Of a DNA stretch of 6,284 bases, positions 6,277 to 6,284 are shown piece after piece (the stretch's first letter is position 1; each line of letters opens with the position of its first letter). A program made the translations under genes and the position numbers. The stretch is from an uncultured Clostridia bacterium. Lineage in GTDB: Bacteria; Bacillota; Clostridia; Peptostreptococcales; Anaerovoracaceae. Under the pieces are notes generated by a model. That model worked only from the letters and a program-made list of their open reading frames with translations, searched no databases and was not told the DNA's origin. The DNA lies in contig CAMNJG010000089.1 in the NCBI GenBank assembly GCA_946541285.1, forward strand, positions 1-6,284, in the 5' to 3' direction.

Positions 6277-6284
6277 AGGTACCG

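Overview
The window looks like a chromosomal segment of a Gram-positive, low-to-mid GC Firmicute, most likely a gut- or rumen-type clostridium. The support is a lipoprotein with a Gram-positive-style lipobox, strong purine-rich ribosome binding sites, a Dlt-type envelope acylation cluster and a CotH-family protein. Genus cannot be read from the sequence.

Layout. Positions 2-703 on the + strand hold the C-terminal 233 residues of a CotH-family protein kinase whose N-terminus lies outside the window. A strong stem-loop with T tracts on both sides (774-811) separates it from a convergent five-gene block on the - strand. Read in transcription order, that block is: a Ser-rich lipoprotein (6132-5077), an AlgI/DltB-type MBOAT acyltransferase (5066-3525), a short DltD-like SGNH protein (3538-2561), a DltC-like carrier protein (2559-2335) and a DltA-like adenylation enzyme (2319-814). 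Junctions are a 10-base gap, a 14-base overlap, a 1-base gap and a 15-base gap, so this is almost certainly one operon. The last ~120 bases (6163-6284) contain a candidate -10 element and a large interrupted inverted repeat, and look like the operon's leader or control region. A 49-codon open frame across it cannot be fully excluded.

How the genes work together. The DltA-like enzyme should adenylate an amino acid (D-alanine by family) and load it onto the phosphopantetheine arm of the carrier. The MBOAT should move it across the membrane to a tyrosine in its own C-terminal hexapeptide FIYAQF. The SGNH protein should take it onto a serine and pass it to an envelope polymer. The role of the lipoprotein is unknown; leading the operon suggests an accessory role at the cell surface.

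Main points of interest. The order is B-D-C-A instead of A-B-C-D. There is no DltX microprotein, and its acyl-shuttle motif is instead fused to the MBOAT. The transferase start codon overlaps the codon of the shuttle tyrosine. The adenylation enzyme has Ala where DltA has its D-Ala-selecting Cys. The carrier has Gln-Ser instead of Asp-Ser at its attachment site. Together these suggest a variant Dlt-like system whose cargo or target may differ from classical teichoic acid D-alanylation.
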